DNA of 56,839 nt, taken from NCBI GenBank assembly GCA_016791425.1, contig JAEUMQ010000010.1, positions 1 to 56,839 of the forward strand, in the 5' to 3' direction. The stretch is from Hyphomonadaceae bacterium (GTDB lineage Bacteria > Pseudomonadota > Alphaproteobacteria > Caulobacterales > Aquidulcibacteraceae). Positions 7,786 through 15,675 of the stretch are shown piece by piece (position 1 is the stretch's first letter; every line of letters begins with the position of its first letter). The position numbers and the translations under genes are program-made. Under the pieces are notes generated by a model. The model was not told the origin of the DNA. It worked only from the letters and a program-made list of their open reading frames with translations, and ran no database searches.

Positions 7786-8715
7786 TCATTCTGCGGCGGC
7801 GAGCTGGGCGTCGATGGCGAGCGCGAGCTTCAGCGCCTCCAGCGCCTCCGCCCCGGTCACGACCGGGCGCGGCGCTTCTCCAGAGACCGCGTCCACGAAC
7901 CGCCGCACGTTCGCCCCCAGCGGGTCGGCCGCGTCGGGCTTCTGGAGGAAGTCCGCATCGAGCCCAAACGGTGTTTCGTCGCGAAAGGTGCGCGCCACGA
8001 AGTCAATCTCCACCGTGCCCGACGGATAGACGAGCCGCATCGTGCGCGCCCGCTTCTCCGCCACCCGGCTGGAGGAGAACCGCGCCTGCGCGCCGGAGGG
8101 AAACCGCGCTGCCGCGTCGATGGAATCCGCCACCGGCCCGAGCTCGCGCCGGCCGCGCGCCCGCACCGTCTCCGGCGCCTCCCCGAGCAGCGCCAACGCC
8201 AGATCGATGTCGTGCACCACGAGGTCGAGCGTCACCGAAACGTCCGCGCTCCGGCCCGTCCACGGCCCGCTGCGCACGCTTTCGATGAGGGTAGGGCGCT
8301 CCGGCGCATCCAAAAGCCCGATCGCTTTGATCACCAGCCGCTCCTGGTGCCCGCACGCCAGCACCACGCCCTTGTCGTCGGCGAGCGCGACCAGCTCTTC
8401 GCCGTCCGCAACAGAAGCCGCCAGCGGCTTCTCGACCAGCACATGCTTGCCCGCCGCCAGCGCCAGCTTCGCCATCGCGGCATGCGTCGCCGGCGGGCTG
8501 GCGATCGTGACCATATCGACGGCGGCCATCAGCGCGTCCGGCGTCTCGAACGCCGTCGCCTGATGCATTTGCGCGAGCATCTCGGCTTTCTCGCCGTCGG
8601 GATCGTAGACCCCGGCGAAGCTCACCCGCGTATCGTCCGCGTATTTGCGGGCGTGGTGCCGGCCGAACGCGCCGGCGCCGATGACTCCCGCCCTAAACCC
8701 GCTCAAAACGTTCAC
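7786..8715 (-). CDS. Gfo/Idh/MocA-family oxidoreductase (GnnA/WbpB-like)
   Basis: A 309-residue NAD(P)-dependent dehydrogenase. The N-terminal Rossmann motif GAGAFGRHHARKY is followed by VLVEKPLA (the family EKP motif) near residue 95 and by a TLDLVVHDIDLALAL helix with the catalytic-region His. A GTG start at 8715 overlaps the glmS stop as GTGA, so translation is probably coupled to glmS; the longer open frame is a glmS shadow. Members that partner a DegT aminotransferase oxidise C3 of UDP-GlcNAc-type sugars. The next gene downstream is such an aminotransferase, which supports that role as an inference. Confidence 0.9.
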   Translation of the reverse strand: MNVLSGFRAGVIGAGAFGRHHARKYADDTRVSFAGVYDPDGEKAEMLAQMHQATAFETPDALMAAVDMVTIASPPATHAAMAKLALAAGKHVLVEKPLAASVADGEELVALADDKGVVLACGHQERLVIKAIGLLDAPERPTLIESVRSGPWTGRSADVSVTLDLVVHDIDLALALLGEAPETVRARGRRELGPVADSIDAAARFPSGAQARFSSSRVAEKRARTMRLVYPSGTVEIDFVARTFRDETPFGLDADFLQKPDAADPLGANVRRFVDAVSGEAPRPVVTGAEALEALKLALAIDAQLAAAE

Positions 8716-10538
8716 TCCACCGTCACGGACTTCGCGAGATTGCGCGGCTGATCGACGTCCGTGCCTTTCTCGCAGGCGGTGTGGTAGGCGAGCAGCTGCA
8801 CCGCGATCGACGCCACGATCGGCTGCACGAACGGATCGCACGCCGGCATGTGGATGCAATGCGCCACCGCATCGCCCGCCGCCGCGCAGCCGGCCTCGTC
8901 GGAGATGAGGATGAGCTTGCCGCCGCGCGCCTTCACTTCCTGCATGTTGGAGATCGTCTTCTCCAGGAGCGCATCGTGCGGCGCCACCACGATCACCGGC
9001 GTGTCCTGCTCGATGAGCGCGATCGGCCCGTGCTTCAGCTCGCCCGCCGCATAGCCTTCGGCATGGATGTAGGAGATTTCCTTCAGCTTCAGCGCGCCTT
9101 CCAGCGCCAGCGGATATTGCGCGCCGCGCCCCAGGAAGAGCACGTCCTTCACGTGGCTGAGATCCTGCGCCACCGCCGCGATCTTTGGCTCGGACGTGAG
9201 CGCCTCGGCGATCAGCCGCGGCGTTTCCAGGAGCACGCGGGTGAGGCGATGCTCTTCGGCTTCGTCGATGCTCCCGCGCGCCCGCGCCGTTGCGATGGTG
9301 AGCGCCGCCAGCGCGCAGAGCTGCGCGGTGAACGCCTTGGTGGAGGCCACGCCGATTTCCGGGCCGGCGAGGGTGGGCACCACTGCGTCCGACTCCCGCC
9401 AGATCGACGATTCCGGAACGTTCACCACCGAAAGGGTCTTCAGCGCGTTCTGCTTGCAATAGCGGAGCGCCGCGAGCGTGTCGGCCGTCTCGCCCGATTG
9501 CGACACGAACACCGCAAAGCCGTTCTTCGGCAGCACCGGATCGCGATAGCGGAATTCCGAGGCGATATCCGTCTCCACCGCCGAGCGCGCGATCTGCTCC
9601 ATCCAGTATTCGCCGACCCGCGTGGCGTAATGCGCCGTGCCGCACGCGATCATCAGGATGTTGTCGCCGCGCTTGAGGTCCACGCCGTCGAGGTCCGGCA
9701 TCTCCACCCGCTCGTCGAACGCGTTCACATAGCGCGCGATCGTGCGGGCGGTGGTTTCCGGCTGCTCGTAGATCTCCTTCTGCATGAAGTGGCGATAATT
9801 GCCTTTCTCCACGCTTGCCGCGCCGCCCGAGAACACCTTCACCGGCCGCTCGACCTTGCGGCCCTTCTCGTCATAGACCTGCACGCTCGTGCGGCTGAGC
9901 ACCGCGAGGTCGCCTTCGTCGAGATAAACCACGCGCGGCGTGAACGGCGCGACCGCGATCGCGTCCGAGCCGAGGAACATTTCGCCTTCTCCGAGGCCGA
10001 CCACGAGCGGGCTGCCCTTGCGGGCCCCGATCAGCAGGTCTTCCTGGCCGGAGAACAGGCACGCCACCGCGAACGCGCCTTCAAGCCGCCCGATGGCCTT
10101 CGTCGCCGCGTCATGCGCGGAGAAGCCGTCGTCGAGATAGGCGTGGATGAGATGCGCGATGACTTCCGAATCCGTTTCCGATTCGAACTTGTGGCCCTTG
10201 TCGGAGAGCTCCGCCCTGAGCGCGCGGAAATTCTCGATGATGCCGTTGTGCACGATCGCGACCTTGTCGGTCGCGTGCGGGTGCGCGTTGGCGGTGGTCG
10301 GCGCGCCGTGCGTCGCCCAGCGCGTATGGCCGATGCCCGCTGCGCCCTTGAGCGGGCTCTTCTCGAGTTCCGCTTCCAGCGCCTTGATTTTGCCCGCCGC
10401 GCGCCGCCGCGCGATCCGCGGCCCTTCCAGGGTGGCGACGCCGGCCGAGTCGTAGCCGCGATATTCCAGGCGCTTGAGGGCCGCCACCAGACGCGGCGCG
10501 GCCGCACCGTCGCCGAGAACCCCAATGATTCCGCACAT
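8712..10538 (-). CDS. glmS: glutamine-fructose-6-phosphate aminotransferase (isomerizing)
   Basis: GlmS makes glucosamine-6-phosphate from fructose-6-phosphate and glutamine, the entry step to UDP-GlcNAc. The 608-residue length is normal. Translation begins MCGIIGVLG, so Cys2 is the exposed glutaminase nucleophile; RLEYRGYDSAG and the two SIS domains (SQSGETADTLAALR, GRGAQYPLALEGALKLKE) follow, and the C-terminus ends in the usual SVTVE. The start at 10538 has no strong ribosome-binding site; two GTTAAC boxes lie just upstream. It is divergent from glmM and overlaps a sugar oxidoreductase by 4 nt downstream. Confidence 0.98.
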   Translation of the reverse strand: MCGIIGVLGDGAAAPRLVAALKRLEYRGYDSAGVATLEGPRIARRRAAGKIKALEAELEKSPLKGAAGIGHTRWATHGAPTTANAHPHATDKVAIVHNGIIENFRALRAELSDKGHKFESETDSEVIAHLIHAYLDDGFSAHDAATKAIGRLEGAFAVACLFSGQEDLLIGARKGSPLVVGLGEGEMFLGSDAIAVAPFTPRVVYLDEGDLAVLSRTSVQVYDEKGRKVERPVKVFSGGAASVEKGNYRHFMQKEIYEQPETTARTIARYVNAFDERVEMPDLDGVDLKRGDNILMIACGTAHYATRVGEYWMEQIARSAVETDIASEFRYRDPVLPKNGFAVFVSQSGETADTLAALRYCKQNALKTLSVVNVPESSIWRESDAVVPTLAGPEIGVASTKAFTAQLCALAALTIATARARGSIDEAEEHRLTRVLLETPRLIAEALTSEPKIAAVAQDLSHVKDVLFLGRGAQYPLALEGALKLKEISYIHAEGYAAGELKHGPIALIEQDTPVIVVAPHDALLEKTISNMQEVKARGGKLILISDEAGCAAAGDAVAHCIHMPACDPFVQPIVASIAVQLLAYHTACEKGTDVDQPRNLAKSVTVE

Positions 10539-10541
10539 GTC

Positions 10542-10560
10542 GTTAACCCTAAATGTTAAC
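10542..10560. promoter_or_regulatory. paired GTTAAC boxes between glmS and glmM
   Basis: GTTAAC occurs at 10542-10547 and 10555-10560, centred 13 bp apart, directly upstream of glmS in the 134-bp divergent gap to glmM. The spacing between the TTAA cores is 9 bp rather than the 7 bp of a canonical CtrA site, so this is only a candidate regulator site. The same gap holds a short ATGCT/AGCAT inverted repeat near 10608-10620. Confidence 0.3.
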
Positions 10561-10672
10561 CTGATCTTTGGGGGCGCCCGGCTCACCCTTCCGACGCGCC
10601 ATCGTGTATGCTCTAAGCATGCAAGACCCGCACCTCACTTTGTCTTTCAACTTCTGACGGCCCCCACCTGAG

Positions 10673-12031
10673 ATGACGCAGCGCACTTATTTCGGCACGG
10701 ACGGCATTCGCGGCACCGCCAACCAGCATCCGATGACCCCGGAGGTGGCGCTGCGCGTTGGGCTGGCGGCCGGCAAGCGCTTCATGAGCAAGTCCGAGCG
10801 CCGCCACCTGGTGGTCATCGGCAAGGACACCCGCCTCTCCGGCTACATGATCGAGCCGGCGCTGGCGGCCGGCTTCACCGCCGTCGGCATGGACGTGCGC
10901 CTGTTCGGGCCGCTCCCCACCCCCGCGGTCGCGATGATGACCCGCTCGCTGCGGGCCGATCTCGGCGTGATGATTTCCGCCTCGCATAACCAATTCCACG
11001 ACAACGGCATTAAGCTCTTCGGGCCGGATGGCTACAAGATGTCCGACGCCGACGAGGCCGAGATCGAGCGCCTGATGGCCGAGCCGCTGGACAAGGGCCT
11101 CGCCGGCCCGCGGGACCTCGGCCGCGCCCAGCGCATCGACGACGCCCAGGCCCGGTATGTGGAGATCGTGAAGGCGACCCTCGCCAAGGGCCTGCGCCTC
11201 TCCGACCTGCGCATCGTCATCGACGCCGCCAACGGCGCCGCTTACCGGGTCGCCCCCACCGCCCTTTACGAGCTGGGCGCGGAGATCTTCCCGATCGGGG
11301 TGGAGCCCAACGGCTTCAACATCAACGACGATTGCGGCTCCACCGACCCCCGCGCCTTGAAGGCCGCGGTCCTGAAGTACCGCGCCGACATCGGCATCGG
11401 CCTCGACGGGGACGCCGACCGGGTGATCATCGTGGACGAGAAGGGCGCCATCGTCGATGGCGACCAGCTCATGGCCCTCATCGCCGGAACCTGGAAGAAG
11501 GCCGGCGCGCTCTCCAAGCCCGGGATCGTCGCCACGCTGATGTCCAATCTGGGCCTCGAGCGGTACCTGAAAGGGCAGGGGCTTTCCCTGGAGCGCACCC
11601 AGGTGGGAGATCGCTACGTCGTCGAGGCCATGCGCGCCAAGGGCTACAATGTCGGCGGCGAGCAGTCCGGGCACATCATCCTCTCCGATTTCTCCACCAC
11701 CGGCGACGGCCTCATCGCCGCCCTCCAGGTGCTGGCGGCCCTGGTCCAGTCCGGCAAGCCCGTCTCCGAGCTCTGCCACCTCTTCGAGCCGGCCCCCCAG
11801 ATCCTGGAGAACGTCCGCTACAAGGGCGGCAAGCCGCTGGAGAACGAGAAGGTCAAGGAGACCATCGAGGACGCCAAGAAGCGCCTGGGCTCCAAGGGCC
11901 GCATCGTCGTCCGCCCCTCCGGCACCGAGCCGCTCGTCCGCATCATGGCCGAAGGCGACGACGAAACCCTCGTCCGCAATATCGTCGGCGAGGTCGCCAA
12001 CGCGGTGAAGGAAGCCGCCCAGGCCGCGTGA
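10673..12031 (+). CDS. glmM: phosphoglucosamine mutase
   Basis: GlmM converts glucosamine-6-phosphate to glucosamine-1-phosphate for peptidoglycan and LPS precursor synthesis. The 452-residue protein starts with [12 protein letters not shown], carries the phosphoserine loop [12 protein letters not shown] near residue 103, the metal loop GLDGDADR near 244, and the C-terminal phosphate-binding [12 protein letters not shown]. It is divergent from glmS, which makes its substrate. Its TGA overlaps the GTG of a small lipoprotein gene by 4 nt. Confidence 0.98.
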   Translation: MTQRTYFGTDGIRGTANQHPMTPEVALRVGLAAGKRFMSKSERRHLVVIGKDTRLSGYMIEPALAAGFTAVGMDVRLFGPLPTPAVAMMTRSLRADLGVMISASHNQFHDNGIKLFGPDGYKMSDADEAEIERLMAEPLDKGLAGPRDLGRAQRIDDAQARYVEIVKATLAKGLRLSDLRIVIDAANGAAYRVAPTALYELGAEIFPIGVEPNGFNINDDCGSTDPRALKAAVLKYRADIGIGLDGDADRVIIVDEKGAIVDGDQLMALIAGTWKKAGALSKPGIVATLMSNLGLERYLKGQGLSLERTQVGDRYVVEAMRAKGYNVGGEQSGHIILSDFSTTGDGLIAALQVLAALVQSGKPVSELCHLFEPAPQILENVRYKGGKPLENEKVKETIEDAKKRLGSKGRIVVRPSGTEPLVRIMAEGDDETLVRNIVGEVANAVKEAAQAA

Positions 12032-12222
12032 GGCGGCTGGCGGCCGCCGCCGCGCTTGTCGCGCTCGGCTGCGCGAAACCCGCTCCGCCGCCCGCGCCGA
12101 CCATCGATGGCCAGACGCTGAAAATCGAGCGCCTCGAAAACGGCTGCGTCGCCGTTGCGCGCGAACCCGGTCCGCCGCAGCTCGTCTGCGAGCCGACCCC
12201 AATGCCCGACCCGACGAAATGA
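12028..12222 (+). CDS. small lipoprotein
   Basis: A 64-residue protein starting at a GTG that overlaps the glmM stop (GTGA) and ending in a TGA that overlaps the next ATG (ATGA). The N-terminus [17 protein letters not shown] has two Arg, a hydrophobic core and an L-G-C lipobox with Cys15 as the lipidation site. The mature 50 residues are Pro-rich with one more Cys (ENGCVAV) and a second near the end (LVCEP). I do not recognise the family. The double overlap strongly supports it being translated with glmM and the following exported protein. Confidence 0.78.
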   Translation: MRRLAAAAALVALGCAKPAPPPAPTIDGQTLKIERLENGCVAVAREPGPPQLVCEPTPMPDPTK

Positions 12223-13280
12223 GCCCGCTTGCGCGCCTCGCCTTGGTTTGGCTTATCCCAGCAATCCTGGGGTGCCTGGCCCAGCCTGCCTCGGCCGAAG
12301 CGCCGCTCTTCGCATCCGATGCGCCGCTCGCCATGGTCATCGAAGGCCCGATCGTCGCGCTCGACAGGGCAGGGCCCCGCAGCACGATCGCCCGCCCCGC
12401 GACGCTCGTCCTCCACGCCGACGGCGCCGAGCAGAGCTTCGCGATCGCCATCTCTCCGCGCGGGGTGTCGCGGCGCGATCCGCGCGTCTGCGATTTCCCC
12501 CCGCTTACGCTCGACTTCGACGAAGGCGCCGTCGCCGGCACGATCTTCGAAGGCCAGGACAAGCTGAAGCTCGTCACCCATTGCCGTCGCGAGGCGCGCT
12601 TCGCGCACTTGCCGCGTCTGGAATATCTCGCCTACCGCTTCTACGAACTCCTCACGCCGCTCAGCTTCAAGGTGCGCCCCGTCGCGATCACGTACCGCGA
12701 AGCGGGCAGGGACGCGGCCGGCGGCGAACGCTTCGGCTTCCTCATCGAGGACATCGACGATGTCGCACGCCGCAACGGCCGCCGCGAGATATCCGCCGGC
12801 TCCGCCGAGATCCCGGTCGAGCGCTTCGATCCGCAGCAGACGAGCCTACTCGCGCTCTTCCAGTACATGATCGGAAACCTCGACTGGGACTATCGCTACG
12901 GTCCGGTCGGCGCAGACTGCTGCCACAACATCAAGCTCATCGCACGCGCAGGCCAAAGCGCCGGCATCGTTCCCGTGCCGTACGATTTCGACTTCTCCGG
13001 TTTCGTCGATGCGCCCTACGCGGTTCCCCCCTCTCAGGTGCGCGTCCAGAGCGTGCGCACGCGCTTCTTCCGCGGCCGCTGCCGCCACAGGGACGAACTT
13101 CTCGCCGCCGCCGCGCCCTTCCGCACGCACCGGGCTGCGATGCTTGCGCTGCTCGATTCCGCACCCGACATGAATGCCGCTGCGCGCCTGCGCGCCCGCT
13201 CTTATCTCGATGAATTCTTCGCTCTCCTTGACGATCCAGCCCGCTTCGATGCCGAACTCGTCCGCCGCTGCATCCGCTGA
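12219..13280 (+). CDS. secreted protein, possibly CotH-kinase-like
   Basis: A 353-residue exported protein with a Sec signal peptide (LALVWLIPAILGCLAQPASA, cleavage after ASA). The body contains LEYLAYRFYELLTPLSFKVR, FGFLIEDIDDVARR, QYMIGNLDWDYRYG and HNIKLI, then VPVPYDFDFSGFVDAPYA. An N-x-D in a conserved loop followed by a late D-F-D motif resembles the layout of spore-coat CotH-type atypical kinases, but this is a pattern inference, not an assignment. It is the third gene of a glmM-lipoprotein-exported-protein unit with 4-nt overlaps. Confidence 0.8.
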   Translation: MSPLARLALVWLIPAILGCLAQPASAEAPLFASDAPLAMVIEGPIVALDRAGPRSTIARPATLVLHADGAEQSFAIAISPRGVSRRDPRVCDFPPLTLDFDEGAVAGTIFEGQDKLKLVTHCRREARFAHLPRLEYLAYRFYELLTPLSFKVRPVAITYREAGRDAAGGERFGFLIEDIDDVARRNGRREISAGSAEIPVERFDPQQTSLLALFQYMIGNLDWDYRYGPVGADCCHNIKLIARAGQSAGIVPVPYDFDFSGFVDAPYAVPPSQVRVQSVRTRFFRGRCRHRDELLAAAAPFRTHRAAMLALLDSAPDMNAAARLRARSYLDEFFALLDDPARFDAELVRRCIR

Positions 13281-13294
13281 CGTCGCAGAATGAG

Positions 13295-13344
13295 CCTCCC
13301 TCCATTTGCGGGGAGGGTGTCGCCGTAGGCGACGGGTGGGGGAG
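13295..13344. repeat. Palindromic repeat, type C
   Basis: CCTCCCTCCATTTGCGGGGAGG hairpin followed by a second hairpin GTCGCCGTAGGCGAC and a GGGTGGGGGAG tail. It lies between convergent genes and may act as a bidirectional terminator. The same two-hairpin layout recurs at 51343-51394. Confidence 0.8.
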
Positions 13345-14571
13345 CTATTCCATCGTCTCGATATGGTTGCGCACGATCGGATAGATCTGCGTCTGCCAGC
13401 GCCGGCCGCTGAACACGCCATAATGCCCCACGCCGGTCTGCATGTGGTGGCGCTTCAGGTACGGCCGCAGCGACGTGCAAAGCTCGTGCGCCGCCTGCGT
13501 CTGCCCGAGCGAGCACACATCGTCCCGCTCGCCCTCCACCGTCAGCAGCGCCGTGCGCTTGATCGCGCCGCAATCCACCCGCGCGCCGCGATGCGTCAGC
13601 TCCCCCTTCGCCAGCCGCGCCTCCTGGAAAACCCACGCCACGGTTTCCAGATAGAACTCCGCCGTGAGGTCGAGCACGGCGAAATACTCGTCGTAGAAAT
13701 CCTTGATCGCCTGCGCCTTCTCCAGCTCGTTGTCGGCGAGGTGGTGATAGAGCGTGCGGTGCGCTTGCTTGTGCCGCGCCATGTTCATGTTCATGAACGC
13801 CGAGAGCTGCACGAAGCCCGGATAGACGCGCCGCCCCGCGCCCGCATACCGCATCGGCACCGTCGCGATCAGGTTCTGCGCGAACCAGTCCACGTCATGA
13901 TCGAACGCCAGCGCGTTCACCAGCGACGGATTCACCCGCGCATCGATCGGCCCGCCCATCAGCGTCATCGAGCGCGGCGTGCACGGATGCTTTTGCGCCG
14001 ACATGATCGCGGTCGCGGCCAGCACCTGCACGCACGGCTGGCACACCGCGAGCGCATGCGCGCCCGGCCCGAGGAATTCCAGGAACTTGATCACGTGGTC
14101 GATGTAATCGCTGAACCCGAACCGCCCCGCCGACGGCGGCACGTCGCGCGCATTCGTCCAGTCGGTGATGTAGACGTCGTGATCGGGCAGCATCGTGCGC
14201 ACCGTCTCCCGGAGGAGGGTGGCGAAATGCCCCGAGAGCGGCGCCACGATCAGCACCTTCGGCTGCGGCGCGCCAGATTTGCCGGACGTCTCCTTGTGGA
14301 AGTGCAGCAGCGCGCCGAACGGCGTCCGCGCCACGACTTCCTCCGTGATCGGCGCTTCGGCATTTCCCGCAAGCACGGAAGGGATGCGATAGTCCGGCCG
14401 CTCGTGCGTCAGGGCGAAGCGATCCAGCAGCTCGAAGCTCGCCCGCGCCCGGCGCAGCAACGCATGGCTCGCCTCGCCGTTGACGAAGCCCATCGCCGCG
14501 CGCGCCGCCCGCGCGCCGGCGCGGAACGGCGCCAAAAAATCCGCTTGCGCCTGGTAAGTTTGGTAGAGCAC
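13345..14571 (-). CDS. phaZ: intracellular polyhydroxyalkanoate depolymerase
   Basis: The 408-residue protein is an alpha/beta-hydrolase of the intracellular PHB depolymerase family, which mobilises stored polyhydroxybutyrate in the cytoplasm. Recognisable features are the N-terminal MLYQTYQAQADFLAPFRAGA, the oxyanion-region VLIVAPLSGHFATLLR, the active-site loop LAVCQPCVQVLA with the nucleophile Cys in the usual Ser position, and a late GVGHYGVFSGRRW with the catalytic His. A PHA granule-region protein is encoded at 30625, consistent with a PHA-storing cell. Confidence 0.93.
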   Translation of the reverse strand: MLYQTYQAQADFLAPFRAGARAARAAMGFVNGEASHALLRRARASFELLDRFALTHERPDYRIPSVLAGNAEAPITEEVVARTPFGALLHFHKETSGKSGAPQPKVLIVAPLSGHFATLLRETVRTMLPDHDVYITDWTNARDVPPSAGRFGFSDYIDHVIKFLEFLGPGAHALAVCQPCVQVLAATAIMSAQKHPCTPRSMTLMGGPIDARVNPSLVNALAFDHDVDWFAQNLIATVPMRYAGAGRRVYPGFVQLSAFMNMNMARHKQAHRTLYHHLADNELEKAQAIKDFYDEYFAVLDLTAEFYLETVAWVFQEARLAKGELTHRGARVDCGAIKRTALLTVEGERDDVCSLGQTQAAHELCTSLRPYLKRHHMQTGVGHYGVFSGRRWQTQIYPIVRNHIETME

Positions 14572-14682
14572 GATTTTGGCCTGCGCCGACGCTACATTTT
14601 GCGGCGCGTCGCCGCGATCAATGTGCAGATTTCAGGGGGAGGCCGCCGCCGAGCGATCAAAACTTAGGCGGCGGTGGTCAGA

Positions 14683-15333
14683 ATGAAGGCGCAGCTTACA
14701 ATCGCCAGCAAGAATTACGGCGCCTGGTCGCTGCGCGGCTGGCTCATGTGCCGCATGGCCGGCCTCGACTTCGAGGAGCGCACGCTTCCCCCCGACGATC
14801 CCTCCGCCCGCGCCGAGCTTCTGCTCTTGTCGCCGTCTTTCCTGGTGCCGTGCCTTGAGCATGACGGCGTCCGCGTCTGGGACACGCTCGCCATCGGCGA
14901 ATACCTCGCCGAACTGAAGCCGCGCGCCGGCCTTCTGCCCACGGATCGTCTCGCCCGCGCCCATTGCCGCAGCGTGTGCGGCGAGATGCATTCCGGCTTC
15001 GCCAATCTCCGCTCCTCGATGCCGATGAACATCAAGGCGCGCCACAAGGGCTACCGCGTCTTCGCCGGCGCCAAGCCCGACATCGCGCGCGTCGCGCAGA
15101 TCTGGAGCGACTGCCTGGAGACCTATGGCGGCCCGTTCCTTTTCGGCCAGCCCACGATGGCCGACGCGATGTACGCGCCGGTCGTCACCCGCTTCGCCAC
15201 CTACGACGTCGTGCTCGACAAGCATTGCGACAAGTACTGCCGCACGATCACCGCCTGGCCGCTGCTGCAGGAATGGACCGCCGCCGCGCTTGCCGAGCCC
15301 GACGACATGGAAGAGCTCGAAGTCGAATTCTAA
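14683..15333 (+). CDS. glutathione S-transferase family protein
   Basis: A 216-residue thioredoxin-fold/GST protein. The N-terminal half has the pattern LTIASKNYGAWSLRGWLMCRMAG with the SLRGW helix start that contacts glutathione, then SFLVPCLEHDGVRVWDTLAIGEYL with the cis-Pro and the Asp-Thr of the glutathione site. The C-terminal half is all-helical. Substrate is unknown. The ATG at 14683 is preferred over a GTG at 14674 that adds three residues; neither has a strong ribosome-binding site. It is divergent from the depolymerase gene, with about 110 bp between the starts. Confidence 0.9.
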   Translation: MKAQLTIASKNYGAWSLRGWLMCRMAGLDFEERTLPPDDPSARAELLLLSPSFLVPCLEHDGVRVWDTLAIGEYLAELKPRAGLLPTDRLARAHCRSVCGEMHSGFANLRSSMPMNIKARHKGYRVFAGAKPDIARVAQIWSDCLETYGGPFLFGQPTMADAMYAPVVTRFATYDVVLDKHCDKYCRTITAWPLLQEWTAAALAEPDDMEELEVEF

Positions 15334-15366
15334 GCGCTTACGTCGAAGGCGACATCGCAGTATGAG

Positions 15367-15413
15367 GCTCCCATTCCCGGGACGCCGCGCAGCGGCGGGC
15401 CCGGGACCCATGA
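15367..15413. repeat. Palindromic repeat, type F, left half of an inverted pair
   Basis: CTCCCATTCCCGGGACGCC pairs with GGCGGGCCCGGGACCC around a GCGCA loop, ending CATGA. With the inverted copy at 15457 it makes a two-unit, BIME-like structure filling the 15334-15507 gap. Confidence 0.85.
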
Positions 15414-15456
15414 TCACCGGACGTGCAGATGCACGTTACGCTTTTCAGCGAGGTGT

Positions 15457-15501
15457 TCATGGCTCCCGGACTTGGCGCTGCGCGCCAATCCGGGAATAGG
15501 A
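15457..15501. repeat. Palindromic repeat, type F, inverted right half
   Basis: TCATGGCTCCCGGACTTGGC and GCCAATCCGGGAATAGGAG are the reverse-complement layout of the copy at 15367. Its end supplies the AGGAGG that serves as ribosome-binding site for the small membrane protein starting at 15508. Confidence 0.85.
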
Positions 15502-15507
15502 GGTGGC

Positions 15508-15675
15508 ATGTTCTGGTTCTTCGCTTTCGCCTCGATCATCCTGGTCTCCGCGATCTCGTTCGCGGCGGGCATGTGGGTCGGCCGCGCCGGCCTGACCGAC
15601 GAGGAGATCCGCGCAGCGCGCGAAGCCCGCCTCGCCCTCAAGGCCGGCGGCGTCTTCCCGCACGCGCAGGATTAG
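15508..15675 (+). CDS. small membrane protein
   Basis: A 55-residue protein beginning MFWFFAFASIILVSAISFAAG, a single transmembrane helix followed by WVGRAGLTDEEIRAARE, a short charged helix. The ATG at 15508 is preceded by AGGAGG at 5 nt. Its last four bases overlap the convergent end of pgi. No family is recognised; the strong ribosome-binding site and clean topology argue that it is expressed. Confidence 0.7.
   Translation: MFWFFAFASIILVSAISFAAGMWVGRAGLTDEEIRAAREARLALKAGGVFPHAQD

Noticed and set aside
8781-10559. 592-residue open frame on the plus strand
   Set aside because: It is antisense to glmS and Arg/His-rich.
10542-10560. CtrA binding site upstream of glmS
   Set aside because: The spacing of TTAA boxes is 9 bp, not the 7 bp of the canonical site; left as an unassigned candidate.
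10613-12577. 654-residue open frame on the minus strand across glmM
   Set aside because: It is the high-GC antisense shadow of glmM and its operon; it is Ala/Gly/Asp/Arg low-complexity and shows no family motif.
13295-13344. rho-independent terminators at the type B, C and D repeats
   Set aside because: They form strong hairpins but lack T-runs, so they are listed as repeats that might terminate transcription, not as canonical terminators.
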